Source of the DNA: Vicinamibacteria bacterium
Lineage (GTDB): Bacteria; Acidobacteriota; Vicinamibacteria; Vicinamibacterales; 2-12-FULL-66-21
Assembly: GCA_025937075.1 (NCBI GenBank)
Contig: JAICSD010000158.1
Span: 1-8,776 of the forward strand
Direction: 5' to 3'
Length of the DNA stretch: 8,776 bases
Every line of letters begins with the position of its first letter. The first letter of the stretch is position 1. The translations under genes and the position numbers were made by a program. A model generated the notes under the pieces. The model ran no database searches. It saw only the letters and a list, made by a program, of their open reading frames with translations, and was not told the DNA's origin. Below are positions 1 to 5,845 of the stretch, one piece after another.

Positions 1-2378
1 AGGTTCAGCAGGCCGTTGACGATCTTCGCGGCCCGGAACGTCTGGCGCTCGATCTTCTCCAGGACCTTCGTCTTCGGGTCCTCCGGCTCCGCTCCATCGA
101 GCAGCATCTGCGTGAAGCTCGAAATGCCTGTGAGGGGCGTGTTCACCTCGTGCGCGACGCCGGCGGCGAGCAGGCCGATCGACGCCATCTTCTCCGAAAT
201 CTGGAGTTGCTCCTCGAGCTGTACTCTCGTCGAGATGTCCTCCACGATCACGATCGTTCCCGAAATCGCCTCGTGCGCGTCGCGCAGCGGCGTGGCCGCC
301 ACGTTCACGAGCAGCCGCCGCTCGGGCGCGTGCCTCGTCGTCAGCGGCACGCGATAGTAGGCCGCCCCCTCAGGCGATTCGATCAGCGTCGACCTGATCA
401 TCTGCACGACGGGATCGTCGAACAGCTGGTCCAGCGCGCGCCCGACCGCATGCTCGTGCCGCACGCCGTAGAGCTCCTCGAGCCTGCGGTTCCACCGGAC
501 GACGTGTCCGTTCCGGTCCAGCACGGCGAGCCCGTCGTTCAGCGATTCGAGGATATTCTCGCTGAACTGCCGCATCCGCTCCACTTCGTCGGCCTTCGTG
601 CGAAGCTGCCGATACAGGCGGCCGTTCTCGAGCGCCGTTGCCGCCTGGGCGGCAACCGCGGAGAGGAGCGCCATGTCTTCGCTGCTGAGCGGCTCCGCGC
701 TCGCGCGGCGGCCAAGCGCCATGACGGCGATTGTGCCTTCCTTGGAGACGCACGGAACGAAGTAATGGATCCCGGCGTCGCGCCAGAACTCCACCTCGCG
801 CGGGTCGAGGCGCCTGAGCGGGATGTTCTCGTCCAGCGTCAGCGTGTGGCCCGAGATGAGCCGCGTGCCGACCTCGGACGATCGCGAAAGCGATGGAGGC
901 TGATCCGCGAACCCCGCGTGCGCGATCGTGAGGAACTGCCCTTCCTGCGGTCCCGCCGAGACAGGCGCGAGCATCAGCGCCATGCGATCGACGAGGAGTG
1001 TTTCCGTCACGCGATGGACGAGCCGCTCGCTGAGCCGCAGCAGGTCGAGGTCGCTGTTCAGATCGCGCGCAAACCCGACGAGGGCGCGCCTGTAGTCGTA
1101 TCGATCGCGGTAGTAGACGCGATCGAGCGCAGCCTGGATGGCGTTCTTGACCGGTCGCGACAGCAGCACGACGACAAGCGTGGCGAGCACCGCGATCACA
1201 GGATTCCGGCGATCGGCGTCCTTGAAGAACACCGTTCCCGCGAGGCTCAAGAGGATCGAATAAATCGCGACGATCGCCGCAATCGCCGTCGCGTACACGA
1301 GACCGCGCTTGATGATGACCTCGACGTCCATCAGGCGGTAACGCACGATCGCCGACGCAAACGCCAGCGGGATCAGCCCGAGCAGCGCGGCGGTGAATTC
1401 GAGTCCCGGCGGCGGGCGAACGCCGAGCACGAACGGGACGACATACCCGAACACGAACGGCACCGAGCCGAGCCCCGTCCCCCACACGATCCATCGAAGC
1501 TGCCGGCGCGCCGTCACGGATCGCACGCGGCGCAGCGCGCGCACCATGATTGCGAGGCCCGCGATGAGGCTGATCGCGAGGTAGACGAGCTGCCCGTTCT
1601 GGACGAACGCGGCGACCCGCGACAGCACCTCACCGTGCGACGGCGCGTTCACGATGCTGGCGACGGACGCGCCGCCAAGGAGAACCGCAGGCACGTAGAA
1701 GGCGGGCACCAGCGCGCGTCCCGTGTCGCTCCGGACCCAGGCGTCCGGCCGATCCGGGAACACGAGCGCGAAGTGCAGGAACAGCGGCGGCAGCAGGAGC
1801 TGCGCCGTGAGATCGCCCCAGTAGAAGATCCAGTCGAGCGGATTCAGCTTGCCCGTGAAGGAGAACGCGAGCACGCCGAAGAACGCCACCGTCAGCCAGA
1901 AGAAGTGAAGCGTTGCCTGGTGATCGGGGCGCCGCACGCGAACGGACACGCCGACGAGCAGCGAGAAGATTCCGACGGCGGCGAGCACGAAATAGAGGCC
2001 GCGCGGGCTCGAAGGAATCGGGGCGACCGTGACATCCACCATCCGCTGCGCACGCATACGGAGCACGGTGTAGCACAGCGCACGGCCCTCGGCGCTGCCG
2101 TGCAAATCGGAGATGACCGTATCGACGCGTTCGATCGGCCGTCCGTCAACCGCGAGCAGCACGTCTCCAGGCTGCAGGCCGGCACGGGCCGCGGGACTGC
2201 CCGACGCAATCTCCGCCGCGATGATGTCGCCACCGGAAGCGCGCCACAGCACGCCGTCTTCGACCTCGCTCCACGTCGCGCGCTGCCAGATGTTCGCGAT
2301 CGCGAGACAGATCAGCAGCACGACGACGCCGAGCTGAGCCGTCGAGCGCATCCAGATGCTGGGTGGCCGGGGTGTCAT
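1..2378 (-). CDS. Multi-TM sensor histidine kinase with PDZ, GAF, PAS and HisKA domains (3' end outside window)
   Basis: Inner-membrane sensor kinase of a two-component system, read as 792 codons without a stop up to the window edge. From the ATG at 2378: TM helix at residues 14-32; extracytoplasmic PDZ domain at about 40-118 (IASGSPAARAGLQPGDVLLA is the classic PDZ core); about nine more hydrophobic segments between 127 and 409; the segment LIPLAFASAIVRYRLMDVEV (335-354), a pattern often seen at the end of ComP-like membrane modules; GAF domain about 432-585; PAS domain about 605-715 (NDGLAVLDRNGHVVRWNRR); HisKA from about 729 with H-box GVAHEVNTP, phospho-acceptor His743 (codon 150-152). 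The ATPase domain would lie to the left of the window, so kinase activity cannot be confirmed. An in-frame ATG at 2423 would add 15 residues; neither start has a convincing Shine-Dalgarno. The ligand is unknown. The PDZ domain suggests sensing of a periplasmic peptide or protein terminus (inference). Confidence 0.93.
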   Translation of the reverse strand, partial: MTPRPPSIWMRSTAQLGVVVLLICLAIANIWQRATWSEVEDGVLWRASGGDIIAAEIASGSPAARAGLQPGDVLLAVDGRPIERVDTVISDLHGSAEGRALCYTVLRMRAQRMVDVTVAPIPSSPRGLYFVLAAVGIFSLLVGVSVRVRRPDHQATLHFFWLTVAFFGVLAFSFTGKLNPLDWIFYWGDLTAQLLLPPLFLHFALVFPDRPDAWVRSDTGRALVPAFYVPAVLLGGASVASIVNAPSHGEVLSRVAAFVQNGQLVYLAISLIAGLAIMVRALRRVRSVTARRQLRWIVWGTGLGSVPFVFGYVVPFVLGVRPPPGLEFTAALLGLIPLAFASAIVRYRLMDVEVIIKRGLVYATAIAAIVAIYSILLSLAGTVFFKDADRRNPVIAVLATLVVVLLSRPVKNAIQAALDRVYYRDRYDYRRALVGFARDLNSDLDLLRLSERLVHRVTETLLVDRMALMLAPVSAGPQEGQFLTIAHAGFADQPPSLSRSSEVGTRLISGHTLTLDENIPLRRLDPREVEFWRDAGIHYFVPCVSKEGTIAVMALGRRASAEPLSSEDMALLSAVAAQAATALENGRLYRQLRTKADEVERMRQFSENILESLNDGLAVLDRNGHVVRWNRRLEELYGVRHEHAVGRALDQLFDDPVVQMIRSTLIESPEGAAYYRVPLTTRHAPERRLLVNVAATPLRDAHEAISGTIVIVEDISTRVQLEEQLQISEKMASIGLLAAGVAHEVNTPLTGISSFTQMLLDGAEPEDPKTKVLEKIERQTFRAAKIVNGLLN

Positions 2379-2577
2379 CGCTGTGCGTACACCTGGTATC
2401 CAGCCCGACCAAGCAAAGCCCATACCCCGGACGAGCGCTCGCTGTCGTGTGTCAACTCTTTGAAAACGCGCCAGTTACGCCAAAACTCTACCGTTCCAGC
2501 GCACTCTCGTTCCAAGAGGCCGGACCGCATATTCAAGAACTTGGACCCCTGAGCTTAACTCTAAGGAGGGGAATGCC
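2379..2577. other. Intergenic gap between outer-membrane protein gene and kinase gene
   Basis: About 200 bp without a supported gene, locally less GC-rich than the coding DNA. It should hold any separate kinase promoter. A perfect TTGACA lies on the minus strand at 2450-2455, but no -10 element is found 16-18 bp downstream of it. Two copies of the heptamer CGTTCCA lie in direct repeat at 2492-2498 and 2508-2514. A short plus-strand reading frame crosses here but has no protein-like character. Confidence 0.5.
2546..2571 (-). terminator. Possible weak hairpin after the outer-membrane protein gene
   Basis: Just past the stop codon of the 640-aa gene the sequence can fold as an interrupted hairpin: outer arms CCCCT (2546-2550) and AGGGG (2567-2571), inner arms GAG (2551-2553) and CTC (2559-2561), with a 5-nt bulge on one side. 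No T-tract follows in the direction of transcription, so this is not a standard intrinsic terminator. It may only attenuate read-through into the kinase gene, or mean nothing. Confidence 0.2.
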
Positions 2578-4500
2578 TTAGAACCTGATCAGCACTCCAC
2601 CAACGACCCGCTTCGGCGGGTGGACGACGAGCAGCTCGTCGTACACCGATCCGGCGTCCGTGGGATCGCGAAAGAGGTTGCGAATGCCGACGAGCACTTC
2701 CCATCGCGTGCTGCCGAGCGGCATGAACGGGAGCGCCTGGTTCACCTGAAGATCGAAGCGCGAATCGAGGCGCTGCCCAGCGGGATCGAGGCCGCGCGCG
2801 AACGCGGTGTTCACCTTGTACAGGAAGAACACGCGCGTCGCGGTTTCCGGAATGTTGGTTTCGACCGAGGTCGTCACGTCGTGGATGTCTTCCTTCTGCG
2901 GCCGGACCGCTTCAGGCGCCCACACCACGACGGCGGCCATGTCGCCGCGCGACATCCACTGCGCGTGCGTCAGGCTGTAATCGACCGAGGCGCGCACGCG
3001 CTGGGTCGCCGGTGTGCTCAGACGAACTGCCCATCCGTCCGCATCAACTGCGCCGCCGCTCGCGACGTAGTAGTGTCCGGGCGATTTCGGTCCGCCTGTG
3101 ACGGGCAGGCCGAAGAGCGTGATCAGCTGATCGTCGACGCGCTGGTAGAAGCGCCGCATCCCGAGGACGAGCGCGCTGTCGAACTCGTGATCGACGCCCA
3201 GGTCGAGGAACCGGCCGCGCTCGACCCGCAGATCCTCGCCGGCGAGCGGCGCGAATGTGCGCTCGGGCGGCAGCCACGGCCCCACGATGCTCGGCGCAAG
3301 AAATTCTTCGGCGCCCGGCGCGAGCATCCGCTGCGAGACGGCGGCGGTCACGTGCGTGTGCTCGAGCGGCGTAATCGTCGCGCCAACCCGCGGGCTGAGC
3401 AGTGAACGCTTCTGCAGGTAGTCGTAGTGCGCGTAGCGGCCGCCGTACTCCAGCGCGAGGATCGGTGAAATCGTCCAGCGATCCGACGCGGAGATCTCGC
3501 CGACGGCGCGGCTGTCGTCGTTCATGCCGCCGAACGCCAGCGGCTGCGCCGTCCGCACCTGATACTGCTGCGTGCTGTACGAGACGCCGAAGCCGTAGTC
3601 GTGATCTCCGGATTGTCCCGGCGACGACGAATAGGAGCCGGCCAGAATCCACGACGAGGTGTCGGACTGGCTCATCGACGCGCGTACGGCCCACTCCCCG
3701 CCCGCCGCCGGCGCGCCAATCGACAGGTACGCCACGCCCCGCGGCAGGAAATTCCCTGAGAAAATCTGCTGTCCCGGCGACAGAGCCGACGTGGTGAGCA
3801 GGTTGACCTCGCCGGTGAACGGCGGATCGGAGAAGAACGAGGCTGCCAGGCTTGCAGCCCCGTCCAGCGCGCGGCCGAAGACCGATCCTGACGAGTCTTC
3901 AAGGTTCGTCGATTCGGGATCGTCGAGAACCGAGACGACCTCGCCGGAATCCTTCAACGCGCTGCGCTTCAGGTGACGGAGCCGCCACGCAAGCTCGGAG
4001 TGCGGGTGGTCCGCGTCGGACGAGTCTGACGCCGGCGCGTCCGCGGACGGGATCTCGAGCCCTGCGGCCATGATCGGCAGCGTTGGCGCATCCGGAGCCG
4101 ACGCGGCCGTCCCGGTCGTCCCGACGACGGGATCTTTCCGGTGAAGCTCGATGCGATCGACGGTCGCCGGCGCCGCGCCGACGCGCACGTTGTCGCGGCG
4201 CGTCGAGATGAATCCTGCAAGGTGGACCCGGACGATGTAATCGCCCGGCGGGAGGGAGTCGATTGCAAACCGGCCGTGCGTGTCGGTCACGGCCATGGCC
4301 ATCGTGGCGCCGAGTGCGGACACCATGGCGCCGGCGAGCGGCCCGCCCCGATCGTCGCTGACGCTCCCCTGGATGCTGCCGAGCAGCACGCGCGCCGTCT
4401 GTTGAACACCCATGAACGCGGGCCGCGTCTGCGCGTACGCCGCCGGCGTCGTCAACCCGACGATAGCGACGGCCGCGGCAACCCGGTTCAGGCGTCCCAT
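2578..4500 (-). CDS. Outer-membrane beta-barrel protein with carboxypeptidase-regulatory-like domain, TonB-receptor-like but without a plug
   Basis: A 640-aa exported protein. A signal peptide spans residues 1-23 with a signal-peptidase I site AYA|Q. A carboxypeptidase-regulatory-like beta-sandwich follows at about 41-122 (GSIQGSVSDDRGGPLAGAMV, DTHGRFAIDSLPPGDYIVRV). Residues 125-225 form a polar, Asp/Ser/Pro/Ala-rich linker containing one charged, probably helical segment (SELAWRLRHLKRSALKD, 168-184). From about 226 the sequence alternates as beta-barrel strands and ends in GIRNLFRDP ... VVGGVLIRF; a terminal Phe after a hydrophobic strand is typical of Bam-inserted outer-membrane proteins. 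TonB-dependent receptors normally carry a plug of about 110-150 residues before the barrel and are often longer; I see neither plug nor TonB box. The start is fixed by a GGAGGAG Shine-Dalgarno. It lies 19 bp after the 374-aa gene and is very likely co-transcribed. The barrel family is confident; transport function and substrate are unknown. Confidence 0.85.
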   Translation of the reverse strand: MGRLNRVAAAVAIVGLTTPAAYAQTRPAFMGVQQTARVLLGSIQGSVSDDRGGPLAGAMVSALGATMAMAVTDTHGRFAIDSLPPGDYIVRVHLAGFISTRRDNVRVGAAPATVDRIELHRKDPVVGTTGTAASAPDAPTLPIMAAGLEIPSADAPASDSSDADHPHSELAWRLRHLKRSALKDSGEVVSVLDDPESTNLEDSSGSVFGRALDGAASLAASFFSDPPFTGEVNLLTTSALSPGQQIFSGNFLPRGVAYLSIGAPAAGGEWAVRASMSQSDTSSWILAGSYSSSPGQSGDHDYGFGVSYSTQQYQVRTAQPLAFGGMNDDSRAVGEISASDRWTISPILALEYGGRYAHYDYLQKRSLLSPRVGATITPLEHTHVTAAVSQRMLAPGAEEFLAPSIVGPWLPPERTFAPLAGEDLRVERGRFLDLGVDHEFDSALVLGMRRFYQRVDDQLITLFGLPVTGGPKSPGHYYVASGGAVDADGWAVRLSTPATQRVRASVDYSLTHAQWMSRGDMAAVVVWAPEAVRPQKEDIHDVTTSVETNIPETATRVFFLYKVNTAFARGLDPAGQRLDSRFDLQVNQALPFMPLGSTRWEVLVGIRNLFRDPTDAGSVYDELLVVHPPKRVVGGVLIRF

Positions 4501-4503
4501 GGA

Positions 4504-4510
4504 CTCCTCC
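4504..4510 (-). promoter_or_regulatory. Strong ribosome binding site for the outer-membrane protein gene
   Basis: GGAGGAG on the minus strand ends 3 nt before the ATG at 4500. It is the best Shine-Dalgarno in the leftward group and lies inside the 19-bp gap after the stop codon of the preceding gene. It fixes the start directly before the signal peptide. Confidence 0.8.
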
Positions 4511-4519
4511 GTTCAGCGG

Positions 4520-5644
4520 CTAGGGAATGACCGTAAAGCTCACGTTCTGCGTCAGGGCCTTTGGGGGGCTCGCCAGTTTATCCGTAATTTTGATCTCGAG
4601 ACGATAGTTGCCTTCCGGGAAGCTCTGGAGCGGAATGCCCTGCCCGGCCTGGATGCTTCGCTCAGGACCGCTCGGGTCGAACGCCGCGCCCATGCTCTCG
4701 GGCGTAAAGGTCTGCGGTTCGGTGCTGTTGAACTTCTTTTCGCCGTCCGCAGCCTGCGTGTAGAAGGTGTACGTGGCTTCGAGATTGAATTTCTTCTCCG
4801 GCGAAATCGTCGGGTTGTAGATCTGAACGAGAACGATCAGCTCCTGCGCTTTCTTGAACTTGTGATCGGGGGAAACCACGATCTCCTGCTGCCCGAACGC
4901 GTAGGGGTGCTCGGACTGCTGATCGGGCGTGACCGGGGCCGGCAGCTGATCGATCTTCTCGGCGACGATCACCGAACTGGTCGACAGTTCGCCGTTCGTG
5001 TAGTTCGGCACGTCAACAGGCTGCTTCAGCACCGCGGCCTTGGGTGTCGCCCCCGCCGCCGCACGCTCGCGCAGGACGATGTAGAAGTCGTACTGGCCTG
5101 AAGGCACGCCCACGCCGCGCGTGATACGCGCAGGCTGTCCGGGCGCGGACGGCTTCAGCTCGAGAAACGACACGTCCTCGAACGGATACGGCGAAGCCTG
5201 CGACGAAGCGGCCTGCTTGGCGTCGTCCTTCTTCTTGTCCTTGTCGTTCTTTTTCTGATCCTGCTTTTCATCAGGCGCCTGAGCGGGAGGCGCCGCCGGC
5301 GCCGTCATCCCGCGCGGCGTGACGCGGATATAGAGCGTCACCGCTGTCGTGGTGAGCTTCGCGGGATCGACGGTCAGGGTGATGGGGACCCAGACGCGGC
5401 CCTGCTGCGCTTTCAGAAAATCGTTCTGGAACTGGATCGGGAAATCGGACGGAACCTGCTGGCCCGTCATCGCCGCATCGGCGAGACGGACGAGTCCCTG
5501 GACTTCCTGCGCCTGCGCCTGGGAGGCAGCGTCCGACGCCTTCTGATCGGGCTTCTTGTCCTGCGCGAGCAACGGAACAATCAGCAGCGTGCTGAGCACG
5601 GCCCCGCTGACGATCCGCCACCCCCGCACACGCGGCAACGACAT
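4520..5644 (-). CDS. Exported protein of unknown function, partner of the outer-membrane barrel protein
   Basis: A 374-aa protein I cannot assign to a characterised family. Residues 1-27 are a signal peptide (basic SLPRVRGWR start, hydrophobic VSGAVLSTLLIVPLLA, then QD); there is no lipobox cysteine, and no cysteine anywhere. Residues about 45-120 form a first region with predicted beta strands (RVWVPITLTVDPAKL, AVTLYIRVTP). Residues about 125-145 are an extremely Lys/Asp-rich linker (KKNDKDKKKDDAK). The rest (about 152-374) looks like two or more beta-sandwich modules, ending in FPEGNYRLEIKITDKLASPP ... NVSFTVIP. That ending resembles, from memory, C-terminal regions of acidobacterial GWxTD- or VWA-type exported proteins, but no GWxTD motif or MIDAS is seen. 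Start chosen at 5644, not at the in-frame ATG at 5746, because only this start puts the signal peptide first and has GGGAG 7 nt upstream; the 5746 ATG overlaps a promoter -10 box. First gene of the leftward operon; probably periplasmic or cell-surface. Confidence 0.8.
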   Translation of the reverse strand: MSLPRVRGWRIVSGAVLSTLLIVPLLAQDKKPDQKASDAASQAQAQEVQGLVRLADAAMTGQQVPSDFPIQFQNDFLKAQQGRVWVPITLTVDPAKLTTTAVTLYIRVTPRGMTAPAAPPAQAPDEKQDQKKNDKDKKKDDAKQAASSQASPYPFEDVSFLELKPSAPGQPARITRGVGVPSGQYDFYIVLRERAAAGATPKAAVLKQPVDVPNYTNGELSTSSVIVAEKIDQLPAPVTPDQQSEHPYAFGQQEIVVSPDHKFKKAQELIVLVQIYNPTISPEKKFNLEATYTFYTQAADGEKKFNSTEPQTFTPESMGAAFDPSGPERSIQAGQGIPLQSFPEGNYRLEIKITDKLASPPKALTQNVSFTVIP

Positions 5645-5653
5645 CGACGACTC

Positions 5654-5690
5654 CCGCCGGGTCTGAAGACCCGGCCTACAGGTCCGGCGG
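5654..5690. repeat. Nested inverted repeat / hairpin in the 5' leader of the 374-aa gene
   Basis: The core is CCGGGTCT-GA-AGACCCGG (5657-5674), extended by one more G:C pair at 5656/5675. The arms CCGCCGG (5654-5660) and CCGGCGG (5684-5690) form a second, overlapping inverted repeat. In the leftward mRNA the core hairpin ends immediately before the GGGAG ribosome binding site, and the alternative outer pairing would use bases adjoining it. It could be a translational control element or one copy of a dispersed REP-like palindrome. The symmetry is plain; the role is unknown. Confidence 0.6.
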
Positions 5691-5741
5691 CCTCGCCCGC
5701 GGGTGCGCCGCGGAGCCGTGTAAGCCTGCCTAAACCCATCA

Positions 5742-5771
5742 ATCATAAGGCGCTCCGGCAGCGCAAGTCAA
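5742..5771 (-). promoter_or_regulatory. Sigma70-type promoter for the leftward operon
   Basis: On the minus strand: -35 TTGACT (5766-5771, 5 of 6 to consensus), an 18-bp spacer, and -10 TATGAT (5742-5747, 5 of 6). Transcription would begin near 5735, giving a leader of about 90 nt before the ATG at 5644. It is the best promoter match I found in the divergent region. Confidence 0.65.
5750..5764. promoter_or_regulatory. Inverted repeat inside the promoter spacer (possible operator)
   Basis: GCGCT-CCGGC-AGCGC: perfect 5-bp arms around a 5-bp centre, lying wholly between the -35 and -10 of the leftward promoter. That is a typical repressor or MerR-like site position, but the arms are short and GC-only apart from one pair, so chance is possible. 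Confidence 0.3.
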
Positions 5772-5781
5772 AGAACGCCGG

Positions 5782-5791
5782 GGCCATGGCC
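5782..5791. promoter_or_regulatory. Palindrome midway between the divergent promoters
   Basis: GGCCATGGCC is a perfect 10-bp palindrome located almost exactly midway between the leftward -35 (5766-5771) and the expected -35 position of the rightward promoter (about 5808-5813). It is flanked by the more distant inverted pair CGCCGG (5776-5781) and CCGGCG (5802-5807). A shared regulator site is possible; self-complementary GC-rich decamers also arise by chance. Confidence 0.2.
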
Positions 5792-5809
5792 GTGCTCCAC
5801 TCCGGCGTG

Positions 5810-5824
5810 CGCACAACGTGTGCG
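5810..5824. promoter_or_regulatory. Inverted repeat upstream of the cyclase operon (possible operator)
   Basis: CGCACA-ACG-TGTGCG: perfect 6-bp arms around 3 bp, the form expected for a dimeric helix-turn-helix regulator. It overlaps the place where a -35 element would lie and ends 3 bp before the extended -10, so a bound protein could block or replace -35 contacts. Confidence 0.4.
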
Positions 5825-5827
5825 GAC

Positions 5828-5836
5828 TGATATCAT
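5828..5836 (+). promoter_or_regulatory. Extended -10 promoter of the cyclase-glgC-eno operon
   Basis: TGA followed by TATCAT is an extended -10 (TGN plus 5 of 6 to TATAAT). The matching -35 position, TGCGCA at 5808-5813 with a 17-bp spacer, is poor (3 of 6), as is common for extended -10 promoters. The hexamer ends 9 nt before the ATG at 5846, so the predicted transcript start lies 2-4 nt upstream of the start codon. Confidence 0.5.
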
Positions 5837-5845
5837 CGCCCGTCT

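Noticed and set aside
370..2233. Several minus-strand frames offset from the kinase frame
   Set aside because: They are out-of-frame shadows: Arg/Ala/Pro-rich with no recognisable motifs, while the third frame is continuous and protein-like.
2450..2455. Perfect TTGACA on the minus strand upstream of the kinase, as a -35 box
   Set aside because: At 16-18 bp downstream there is only GC-rich sequence. The nearest TATGGG is 24 bp away, too far for a sigma70 promoter.
150..2552. An 800-codon open frame on the plus strand opposite the histidine kinase
   Set aside because: Its translation is a run of Arg, Glu, Asp, His and Ala with no domains or membrane segments. The minus-strand frame gives clear PDZ, TM, GAF, PAS and HisKA motifs. 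Such long antisense frames are expected in GC-rich genes.
2561..2581. CTAAGG ... CCTTAG inverted repeat at the stop codon of the barrel gene, as a terminator
   Set aside because: Only 6-bp arms with a 9-nt loop, no T-tract, and it overlaps the end of the coding region; likely coincidence.
2620..3405. Plus-strand open frame opposite the outer-membrane protein gene
   Set aside because: Composition is Arg/His/Glu-rich noise and it has no ribosome binding site; the opposite strand has signal peptide, domain and barrel features.
5209..5269. Lys/Asp-rich codon run in the 374-aa gene as a possible frameshift or sequencing artefact
   Set aside because: The frame is unbroken on both sides and beta-rich, protein-like sequence continues after it. 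Charged low-complexity linkers are common in exported proteins.
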